The position numbers were made by a program, and so were the translations under genes. Source: Enoplosus armatus (Eukaryota > Chordata > Actinopteri > Centrarchiformes > Enoplosidae). From it: a stretch of DNA of 64,000 nucleotides. The stretch spans positions 13,582,001 to 13,646,000 of the forward strand of contig NC_092186.1 in NCBI RefSeq assembly GCF_043641665.1, read 5' to 3'. Under the pieces are notes generated by a model. That model saw only the letters and a list, made by a program, of their open reading frames with translations. It did no database searches and had not been told where the DNA came from. Numbering within the stretch: position 1 is the stretch's first letter; each line of letters opens with the position of its first letter. Of this stretch, positions 53,838 to 62,118 are shown one piece after another.

Positions 53838-54330
53838 TGATAATGGAGTTGGCAGTCCTGATGGCTAGTGAAAGTGGGAAAGATAGAAGCCTGGTATGAG
53901 CGAGCTCCATTTCCAAATGATTTCTTGTTTATTCTCAGACTATATAAATACACCACATCTAATGAACAGAGATTGTGGACTGGAACATGTAGCCTGATGA
54001 GGATGGATAAATAAAATGGTGCTAATCCATGTAAACATTTAATATTAAAAAAAAGACCTTGATGTCAGCTCTAGTTTGAATAGGCAGCCAATGCAATGAG
54101 GCTAGAATTTGTGTACTGCGGTCAGATTTATTTGATCTACCTGTAATGAGAATTCTAGCTGTGGTATTTTGGAGCTAGAGGTGTTTGGTGGAAACTTTTG
54201 GCTGTAGGTGGCATTAAAATAATCCATGATGAAACAAAGGAGTGTCAGAGATTCTGTGTCAGCTACTGAGGATGGGATGGATTCTAGTTGTGAGTGCAGT
54301 TTTTGTAATATGAGATTCAAAACACAGAGA
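53838..54330. repeat. Probable dispersed teleost repeat, family uncertain
   Basis: The segment around AATAGGCAGCCAATGCAATGAGGC, through the CTGCGGTCAGA and GAGAATTCTAGCTGTGGTATTTTGGA blocks, to AATAATCCATGATGAAACAAAGG resembles a high-copy sequence I have seen in many fish genomes. It directly follows the LINE relic, so insertions may be nested. Boundaries are approximate. Confidence 0.4.
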
Positions 54331-54582
54331 AAAAAGATGCTGCAAAATTGTATATACTTGTGGAGAAACTGAAATTAAGGGTAATGTATGAAAATAACTA
54401 GATGTGTCTGACTGAAGGAACAATTAGGGTATCAGCCTTATTTGCGTTGGAATAGACAGGAAATCACTTTTTTGGTCCATGTGCAATTGGGTCAAATATG
54501 TCACACATGTCATACATGTCACAATACATGCTATATAATATCTTATTTTATTGATATGGTGTTTTTCAAGTTTACTACTCAC

Positions 54583-54705
54583 CGCTCTCAAAGCAAGCAT
54601 CAAAGACCAGATGTCCTTTTCGCGGAGCTCCTGAGTAACCTGGTGGGCTCACCATCAGTTTGTTCACATTTCCCACCAAGGCATCTTCTCCTCCAGTTTC
54701 ACTTC
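54583..54705 (-). CDS. agbl4: agbl4 (CCP6) coding exon 2
   Basis: A 123-bp exon flanked by a CTTCAG acceptor and a G|GTGAGT donor. It encodes GA plus 40 codons plus G (phase 1 at both ends). The translation contains GNVNKLMVSPPGYSG and KGHLVFDACFESG, which I recognise as the conserved start of the N-terminal beta-sandwich domain of AGBL4/CCP6 (human has the closely similar KKGHLIFDACFESG). The upstream half is acidic and Gly-rich and variable, as in the family. No stop or frameshift is present, so the exon looks functional. The phase-1 end joins perfectly to the GG that opens exon 3, giving the expected Ser-Gly-Asn-Leu junction. Confidence 0.93.
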
Positions 54706-56412
54706 CTGAAGAACAAGTGCGATATGAAGGAATGAGACCAGTCTCACTTTATTCAAAGGTATTGTGTAGAAATGTGTTAAATAAGATTTTTCTAACTTAA
54801 TTATAAAGGATGTAAGCTCTTAGCCTGTAGATCATCTGTAAATGAGCCTCTCATACAGAATTACCCAGTCCTAGATGGTTGAAAGTAAAAAAACATATGA
54901 AACATATGCTGCTATGCAAGACGTTACACCACTACTAAACCCAGATTATAGGTAAAAAAATAAATAAAAAAGAAACAAATTATTTCAAAGCTAAATATCA
55001 CTCCTTAGAAACAGTGAGTGTGATAGTATACATCACATCTTTCTAATGGTGAGTTTGTCAACTTTAAACTACAAACACAATAGTTGATCTTCAGTGCAAA
55101 CTGGAGTAACAAATAAATAACAAAGCATATGGAGGTTGAAAGAAATCTTTATTTTGTGTTTGCAGCACAAATTACATGTCCCCTTAAACATATGGACATC
55201 TAATTTACACAGTGCTGCTTAAATGTGGGGCTTTGTTTGCTCTTTCTGCATACATTAAAGTAAAGTAAAAGCTGTACTTAGCTATTAGTTCAAGGCTGTA
55301 TGCCTTCATTTTAAGACTTGGTGACTTTACCTTAAACTGGTGGTTGCAAATGTCCTTTACCCACTTGAATGAGATAATACTGTCATTCTGATTGATCTGT
55401 GGTTTTTTTATAATTTACATTTTTTATACATTTGTGCAATTGTTTGTTATTTTTCAAACAAAAGTTAATAAATACTTTTAAAGAACAGCAAAGATTTATT
55501 TAGTCAAATGTCTAACCCTAACCCTTTCATTTTACTTGGTCACTTTGTAATCTGTCTTTTAGCACCTACTATTCACGCTCACTGTAATTCCGTGGCACAT
55601 GTACAAACAGTGCAGTGACGGTAAAACAGTAACAAAATATATCTTCAAACTGAATGAAAAGAAAATGCTTCACTACATATGAGTACCTGCATCTCAATCA
55701 CTAGTACCTGTAAGTATATGCACATTAAAGACCCAATTACTAGTTTTACGACATTAGAGGCATAACCACAGCAACGTTATAGTTTGGATTATAGTGAATG
55801 CTAGATGGAAACAGGGTTTTGTGTAATCATAAACATATCAGCATTGGGATGTTTTAAAAGTATGATGTCAAATCTCTGTTATGTAGGCAGTTGTTCGCGG
55901 ATTGTGGCTTTAATTTAGGAGGCGAACGGACAAAGAACAAGTTACAGTAGGGAGTTACACAAGAGCAATTTCAGTTACGGACAGCTAGCTAATTGGCTAC
56001 ACATCAGTTAACTGGAGGGGCTATCCCTAACTAATCTGGGTAACATAGCTAGCTAGCACTCATAGCCAATACACCTGCATTACTGCCCACTATTACGGTG
56101 AAGTGGTTAACGTTAACATGCCAGCAGTTTTCTAAAGACCCTCCGCGAGGTACACTGTCCGCGTTCAGTTAGTTATATGGTTGGCTAACGTTTGTAGCAG
56201 CAAAGCTAGCTCATACGAGCTGGTGACATGACTTGTTTACATCCTTGTACCTGCTAGCTAGAAGGTTAGCACACCTTACGTTAGCGTCAATATAAAGACA
56301 CGCAGCAAGCCCGAAACATGCAGTTATTAACTGGCAGACAACTGGGCATCATCCACTTCCTTCGCTTGTATATTAATGGAGGGGAAGCCAGGCAAGGCTC
56401 ATATTTACACAC
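54706..56412 (-). other. agbl4: agbl4 intron 1
   Basis: About 1.7 kb between the proposed first exon and exon 2. It is AT-rich, with no convincing coding exon. The end nearest the promoter (about 55.98-56.29 kb) is crowded with AGCTAGC and TTAACGTTAAC-type palindromes, which I know to be frequent around teleost promoters. Confidence 0.6.
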
Positions 56413-56446
56413 CAGTCTCGACGTCTCTAACAGTGTTCTCCTCCAT
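56413..56446 (-). CDS. agbl4: agbl4 (CCP6) coding exon 1, start codon
   Basis: Proposed first coding exon of cytosolic carboxypeptidase 6, an M14-family zinc carboxypeptidase that trims glutamate side chains and C-terminal glutamates from tubulin and other proteins. The minus strand reads ATG plus ten further codons (M-E-E-N-T-V-R-D-V-E-T) and one extra base, then a GTGTGT donor. The extra G joins the GA that opens exon 2 to make a Gly codon, so phase is preserved. The ATG has a strong context (A at -3, G at +4). An in-frame TAA lies three bases past the donor GTG, so the frame must splice here. The N-terminus of this family is poorly conserved, so identity rests on phase, position, start context and the X-box just upstream, not on similarity. 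The donor GTGTGT is weaker than GTRAGT; a different first exon is possible. Confidence 0.62.
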
Positions 56447-56580
56447 CTTCCTTTCCATTCGTTACAGAGCAGCCGACGCTCTCTGTGTGTTGCCACGGCA
56501 ACGGAGCAGGAGGAAGAGGGAGAGGCGCCTCCATCAGTACACGGCTGCAGACATACAAGACAACAGTTGACATAGGTATG
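56447..56580 (-). promoter_or_regulatory. agbl4: agbl4 5'UTR / core promoter region
   Basis: Segment immediately upstream of the proposed agbl4 start codon. It is locally richer in GC and CpG than its surroundings (CCGACGCT, CACGGCAACGG, GGCGCC) and holds a perfect RFX X-box. No TATA box is evident, as is usual for ciliary and housekeeping-type promoters. The transcription start cannot be fixed from sequence. Confidence 0.5.
56489..56502. promoter_or_regulatory. RFX X-box (GTTGCCACGGCAAC)
   Basis: A perfect inverted repeat of GTTGCC and GGCAAC around a two-base centre, matching the X-box consensus bound by RFX factors (GTNRCC, 0-3 N, RGYAAC). It sits 42 bp upstream of the proposed agbl4 ATG. 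RFX2/RFX3 X-boxes close to the start are a known hallmark of ciliary genes, and CCP6 acts on glutamylated tubulin, abundant in cilia and neurons. Function here is inferred. Confidence 0.75.
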
Positions 56581-59500
56581 CAGTGTGTATAGGTAAGCTT
56601 AGCCAAGTTCAGTTGTTGACTTAGATGCACTAAAATACCAGAATAACAACAGATGCTGATACGCCACAAATCATAAAATACAGCAACAAATGAGAAAAAA
56701 CAGGCAACTCGGAAGCGGTGATGAAAGTCATTTTCTGTACTGCTAATTCTCAAAATGTTCTGTGTTCACAGTTTTAAAAATATAGTTGTTATAATTAGGG
56801 GAAAACTTCATATACTAGTGTGCAACATAGTATACTTTCGACATTCACATTGTGCAGGCAACACTAAACTCGAAATGACTCCCATTACACTGCCTGTAAA
56901 CTGTAATCAGTATATTGTACACACCTCAGTTTTATTGCAGCCATACCTGCATTTTTAATTGTATTTTCAGAGAAGAAAGCCAATCATTGCAGGCAGCAGC
57001 CAGAGATTCTGAATCATCCTGTAGATTGATTAAAGCTGGAGGTTTTCTAGACAATTGGAGCATAGATGTCATCAAGGCCAATCAAGCCTGGCCCTATTCC
57101 TTTCCCATTACAAAGGCTGCACCTGATTAAGTACATCAAATGAGCAGCCGCACAATTCCTGGAGCAAGAGGCATTCAGGCTGCTGCTAATTTTCAGGTTA
57201 TAAGCTGTGTGTAACAGGACCAAATGAATAAGACCAGGGCAATGATTTTTCTCTCTGTGTGTGATCTGTATTTGATGGCAAGCATCAACAGGCCGCTGAG
57301 TAGATAGGTCGGACTGATTATTTCTCAGATGACAGGAAGAGAATACAGAGCTGCTGTGTAATATTTCGTTAAAATTGAAAATTGAATAGCTGTCCTCCAT
57401 GCCATGTCATTCCTTTAACACTATGCCAATTAAAGAGCTCTATGGTGGTGCAATCATTCATTTTCAAGAGGGAGATTGAAATTGAATTATGGAGCATGAG
57501 AAGAATGAATTAGATACGCTATATGTTTCCCTTGTTTCTCAGCTCTTATCAAATAGAGAGACTGCATAGGAATAGTTGAATTTACCGCAAGATCCTGGCT
57601 TGTCTCTGTTGAGTTGGAGCACTTGAGATATTGTTTGTAACCTGATCTTATGGCTGAAACTCATATTTGGTTGTTGGCTTTCTGAAAGACAGAATTTAAG
57701 TAAGAACATTACTTGCGATATTATTACAGTTACAACTAGAAATACGTAACATGACTAGATCTGTCAGATATGGTCATTTTTAAAGTCTCTTTCCTAAGCT
57801 GCGATATTGTTAAGTTAAAGAGACACTGGAATCAATGAGACATTTTTTAAAAATGTATTTAAATCTAGTCATTACAAACAATTCGATGTAATACATTACA
57901 TGGTGTCCCATACAGGAATTTGGGGCAAAATGTCAGACTTGAACTTCATAACTCAAGAGTTTGTGGTGCCTTAATGATGTTAAAAATGTATCGGAGTTTA
58001 TTACAGCAATGCTTTGAGACACATGAAGTCTTTTCTTCTTGATGGCTTTCCTTTTCTTTTAAAGCTTCATATTCTATCGGTGTGTCCTCTTTTAAAACAT
58101 GTCTGAAGAAGTAGAAAAAAATAGCAACACTCTGCATGCATACAGTATGTTTCTTGTCATGATGTCTGCAAAGTGCAGCAATGATTTAATGAACACATCC
58201 ATCACTGGAAAACAGTATAACATGAAAGAGAAGTACAGCCCACACAGTGGTCTCTCAAATTTTAATTATCTCTCAGGAGAGTGTATTTTAACATGCTTAT
58301 CAAAACAATGTTGACCTCAAATGATTTCTGAACATATGAATGTGCTTCACATGTAGACATTCCTGTCATGGTTTAATAAAGAAACTACACTAACATTAAG
58401 AAATTGGGGCTATTTTAAGCAATGGTGGCTAGTGACTGGAGGACATGCCACACCATCACAATCCCGAGCAGAACATATCAGAAACCCCTTGGGCAAACAG
58501 TGGCTCTGGCACTGCGGAGGTATTTTTAAGCCTTGCTTTTCATTCTTTCAGATTTTTTTTTTCTAAACTGTAAAAATGATCAAATAAGTCAGTGCTTGTA
58601 GCTCAGTACCAAAACTGAAAGGGTAAAAAAAACAACACAAAGAATTTCTTGTTTATGTTTCCAGCCTGAAGCCCGATGTGTGTATGTGTGTGTGTGCTGA
58701 GGGAGCAAATCTATGTTTTCGTATTTGTATTCCAGCAAGTACAGGGAAACCCTTTTTACTCTGACCAGCTAAGGACTTCCACATATAAAGTCCATCATCA
58801 ATGAAGGGGGAAGTCATGCAAAAAATCAAAACACAGGGCACAATGTGGCAGCGGGTTGGAGACGGGTGGTTGTGAGAGGCAGAGTGGGGGGTTTGGGGGT
58901 TGGGGGGGTACAGAGACCAGCCGGCAGTACACAGAGAATCACTATGGTGACAGCAATCAGGAGGCTCAGGGGAGCGAGGCTTGGTCAGAGAGGAAGGCTT
59001 GAGAGGCAGCTGACTGAGGAATCAGCCCTCACTCTGGATGATTCAACTGACAGCTCCCCCAGGGCTCTGCCGGACCAGCCATCCCCAGAGACCACGGGCT
59101 TTACAGAACAGGGATGTGGCTAGCAGCCTTTTTCTGAGGGAAAGGAAAAATGGAATTGAAGCCAGGACAGTACAACAGTGCCATAACACAGTCATGCCGT
59201 CGATGATACTTTCAAATATCCTGCTACTGATGAAAATGTAAAAAGAGAAAATGTGCTAATTTAAAACATGTAAACAATAATATATGCCACATCCTTGATA
59301 AGTGTGAGTCTACATATTTTTTTTATTTTCCTCTTTTACATAAACATCCTTTAACACTAACAGCTTGCTAACACTTCCTCTGCTTTGTACCTTGCCGTTA
59401 CCCCTTGTCTCATCCTTTAATCGTCGCCCTCTCTTCTCTCTTTATCTGTCACTTCCTCTGTCTCTCTGTCCTTTTCTCCCTCCCTCTCTGCTATGCTGGA

Positions 59501-60537
59501 CAGTGTCCACCTAAACAGATGGTTCAGTGTCAATAGGTTGCTATTAACTGGCCGCTCTCCCCACTCTGATCCAAGACAGCAAAAAGCGCATTCAAAGCAC
59601 TGGGAATAAATCCTTTGCCAGGCGGATGGAGCCATGAGTAAGACACCACTAAGATTAGCATTAGCGAAGATGATGGCGATCCCAATCAGCTTCATTTTCA
59701 TAAAGTATTTTGTCTTCTGTCATTTTCTCCTAAAACTTCAGCTTCAATTTCATAAACATTTTGCCTTTTTCTTTTTATATACATACAGTATGAGTCACAC
59801 TGAAATCTCTCAGGTGTTCTCGACTGAAACCAAGAACAGAGTAAATCATATCCTTGGCCCAAGTTTTCCTAATCTTTTTTTTCCCCTCCTTGTTTATTTG
59901 TTCCGTAGTTGGGATCTCCTGCCATGTCTGTGACTAGCTGCTTCGTCATCTCTCTGCCACACCCATCTGAGGAAAAGGACAACCACCTGACCTTGATGCT
60001 CACATCAGCCCAACCCTCACTTGTTTCCTCTGCTGCCTATTACCAAGAGGTACCATTCATTTCCACTCTCTTGAGGTCTCTTGATAGTGTACAGGTTTTA
60101 TTACGTTCCATTACTTAACGTGTACCTGTCACGAAAAACACCTCCAAGGAAGTACTGAATTATTCATGAATTTCCTTCCCAAAAGTCTCTGATGGTCCTT
60201 CTCTACACTTGAATCCAGAACCTGATTTTGCGACAGCCATAATTAGATACCAGAACCGAACAATATTATTCTTCACGCGCCTAACCAATCCATTTATCCG
60301 TGGCTGTGTGTTTGATCTGGTCAGGGAGTGACAGCTACTATAAGTGCAAACGTTCCTTCCACCATCTACACCTGTGTGTTATACACACAGGAAAAGAGGA
60401 GAAAAGAGGAAAATCTAAAAGATAGGAGTGGCACGGAGAGGAAGGGATGTGGTGGCGATGGTGTCGCTGTTGCTAGAACAGTCTTCCCACCTTGTGGTAG
60501 CACAGTGAACTGTAGCTGCATCAATGCGTGAGCAATT
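56581..60537. other. Intergenic region between divergent genes
   Basis: About 4 kb between the agbl4 promoter and the putative promoter of the right-hand gene. It has no credible exon. From about 56.98 to 57.53 kb there is an unbroken stretch of non-repetitive, AT-rich sequence with many ATTA/CAATCA/GAATTA motifs that reads like conserved non-coding DNA. The region ends in a 24-base G tract and GA-rich sequence. An open frame at 58845-59123 is G-rich low complexity and is not accepted as a gene. Confidence 0.5.
56985..57530. promoter_or_regulatory. Candidate conserved non-coding element
   Basis: About 550 bp without microsatellites or transposon signatures, rich in homeodomain-type cores (GATTGATTAAAG, GCTAATTTTC, CCAATTAAAG, GAATTAGATA), lying about 0.5-1.1 kb upstream of agbl4 in the shared intergenic space. 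The composition is typical of vertebrate developmental enhancers. Conservation cannot be tested from a single sequence. Confidence 0.3.
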
Positions 60538-60561
60538 GGGGGGGGGGGGGGGGGGGGGGGG
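60538..60561. repeat. G24 homopolymer
   Basis: Twenty-four consecutive G about 0.66 kb upstream of the plus-strand gene's first ATG, followed by GA-rich sequence to about 60.69 kb. It can form G-quadruplexes, and its exact length is doubtful in any assembly. Confidence 0.85.
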
Positions 60562-60571
60562 AGTGATGCAG

Positions 60572-60681
60572 AGAGAGATGGTGTGAGAGAGATAGAGCGA
60601 GAGAGGGAGGGAGAGCAAAGGAGAGAGCCAGAGGGAGTGATACAGAGAGAGAGAGAGAGAGAGAGAGAAGAGAGAGAGAGC
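60572..60681. repeat. GA-rich simple sequence
   Basis: An imperfect (GA)n purine-rich block between the G tract and the probable 5'UTR. Confidence 0.85.
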
Positions 60682-60689
60682 AAAAGGGA

Positions 60690-61222
60690 GGGGAGTTTAA
60701 ACTAAGTGCTATGTTGTGGGACAGGCTAATCTGCTAGCGAGCAGTGTGAGGATCGGAGCGTATTGTGTGAGCCAGTGTGCGGGGGACAGATAAGGGAGCC
60801 AGCCAGCCCGCCAGCCCGACCCACCGACCCACCGACTGCCTGACTGCCTGTTTTAATGTGCTGACTCTGGGGAGATTTAAAAAAAAAAAAGCAGCATATT
60901 GACTCCTTAGACGTGTGCGGAGACCCTGGGCACAAACGCCACCACTACAGCCACAGCCAGCAGAGGTGCATCAACAGAGAGGGGAGAGAGAACAAAATAG
61001 AGCACCGAAAAATCACAACTCCAAAATCTGAAAATTAAAGAGGATCTTTTTTTTTTTTTTATCCCCCTCTTTTTTCAATTGATTTCATTTTTTCTTTCTT
61101 CCTTTTTTTGTGTTCCCGGGACTGACTCCCAACCGTAGAGAAGAAGAAAACGGGGAGCAAAGAACTGAAGAGAATCTGAAAATAAAAGGACAGAACGAAC
61201 AAAAAAAGCACCGAATCTGAAC
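60690..61222 (+). other. Probable 5'UTR / promoter of right-hand gene
   Basis: About 530 bp upstream of the first ATG of the plus-strand gene. It opens after GA-repeat and poly-G sequence and holds a CCAGCC/CCACCGA-rich stretch at about 60.80-60.84 kb, then A-rich and T-rich runs directly before the ATG. Short upstream ATGs are present (for example at 60713, with a stop after eight codons). The length and composition resemble long 5'UTRs of vertebrate neural genes. The transcription start is not determinable here. Confidence 0.4.
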
Positions 61223-61270
61223 ATGTTCGAAATAAGCCGAACACTCAACGCCGCTTTGTTGAGCAATGAG
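61223..61270 (+). CDS. Unidentified divergent gene, coding exon 1
   Basis: Sixteen codons from ATG (M-F-E-I-S-R-T-L-N-A-A-L-L-S-N-E) ending at GAG, followed by a strong GTAAAG donor, phase 0. The ATG has A at -3 (GAACATG). The peptide is helix-prone with no signal sequence or domain. I do not recognise it. Support comes from the good donor, matching phase with the exon 707 bp downstream, and a promoter-like upstream region. By mammalian synteny the gene divergent from AGBL4 is ELAVL4, but this does not match any ELAVL4 N-terminus I know and no RRM is visible in the window, so no symbol is given. Confidence 0.5.
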
Positions 61271-61871
61271 GTAAAGAGATTTGGATTTGCTTCTTTCTCC
61301 ACACCTCACCTGTGTATGTCTGCTGCCAACCATTCTGTCATGTGTGTTATTGTATGTCCGTGTGTGAGTGTACCTGTCTGTACACTTGTGTATGCTCATA
61401 GCCAGAAGACAGAGGGGATGATTGATAACAGCAGCAGTTTATTATTATATTTCCCTGGCATGATAGTCGGTATGGAGAAAAAGGGACTGCTACGCTTCTC
61501 ACACTCATCCTGGCTTGTAATAGTAAATGGAGAGCTAGTGCCTAGACTTTATATTCCCCTATTGTAGCAAAACCAAGGTAGCTATCAAACCCATCCAGCA
61601 TAGGCTTGCTTGTGAAATTGCCCACCTGGGGCTAAAATTGTATGTGTGCCTTCATGTGCACGTACAGTATGTATGCTTGTATGTGTGTGTTCACACATGC
61701 ATTTGTGTGAGAGCAAAGTGTTCTGTAATCCCCCTCTACCTCCTCTTTCTTCATGTCCCCCCCCCCCCCAACCCTCCGACTCCCTCTTCTGTCCTTTACC
61801 ATTCTCACCGTCCTTCCTACCTGCTGTTATCTGTTCTCCTTCCCTTCTCTCACACCCCTTCCCTCTCTCTC

Positions 61872-61930
<59 letters not shown>

Positions 61931-61977
61931 CCCTCTCCTCCTGTGTCTATGTATGAGTGTGTGTGTTCTGTGAGCAG
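61271..61977 (+). other. Intron 1 of the right-hand gene
   Basis: A 707-bp intron with a GTAAAG donor and a CAG acceptor. It contains a C tract (61757-61769) and a (CT)25 tract that over-extends the polypyrimidine region. Open frames across the intron are translations of these repeats. Confidence 0.5.
61877..61926. repeat. (CT)25 tract upstream of a 3' splice site
   Basis: A perfect 50-bp CT tract that ends 51 bp before the acceptor of the right-hand gene's exon 2, so it may act as an extended polypyrimidine tract. Confidence 0.97.
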
Positions 61978-62118
61978 CGTCTCAAGATGATGGCGAGGTA
62001 CGGGCAGCTCTCGGGACTAGCAGCCAGTGGCGTGGGCTCCGTCCCCGAGACGCACTCGCCGCTATTTCCCAGGGATCTCCTGTCATCGCCAGCCCAGATG
62101 GGCTACAGGTCACCCCTG
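61978..62118 (+). CDS. Unidentified divergent gene, coding exon 2
   Basis: A 141-bp exon (47 codons, phase 0 at both ends) between a GTGAGCAG acceptor and a CTG|GTAAGA donor. The translation starts RLKMMARYGQLSGLAASGVG and ends PAQMGYRSPL. It is rich in Ser, Pro, Leu and Gly, is probably disordered, and shows no named domain. The GC-rich codon third positions stand out sharply from the flanking introns, which supports real coding sequence. An ATG-ATG pair at codons 4-5 could also be an internal start for a transcript beginning in or just upstream of this exon. The style suggests the N-terminal region of a nuclear or signalling protein, but that is only an impression. Later exons are outside the window. 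Confidence 0.7.

Larger units (their letters stand above)
34744..54582 (-). other. agbl4: agbl4 intron 2 (19.8 kb)
   Basis: Long intron between exons 3 and 2. It holds a (TG)n repeat, a percomorph dispersed repeat, a decayed non-LTR retrotransposon end, a foldback element, an interleaved inverted repeat and several short palindromes, listed separately. I saw no nested gene: the longest open frames have no recognisable domain and no credible splice or start context. In mammals BEND5 lies inside AGBL4, but no BEND5 exon was seen here. Confidence 0.7.

Noticed and set aside
34744..54582. Nested BEND5 gene
   Set aside because: Expected from mammalian gene order within AGBL4, but no BEND5-like exon was seen in this intron.
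56287..56496. Longer minus-strand frame overlapping agbl4 exon 1
   Set aside because: It is in a different frame from the proposed start, has no similarity to CCP proteins and cannot join exon 2 in phase.
58845..59123. Plus-strand open frame with Arg/Gly-rich start
   Set aside because: The start is G-rich low complexity and no domain or splice context supports it.
61638..61990. Overlapping plus-strand frames of 111-114 codons
   Set aside because: Ser-Leu repeats from the (CT)25 tract inside an intron.
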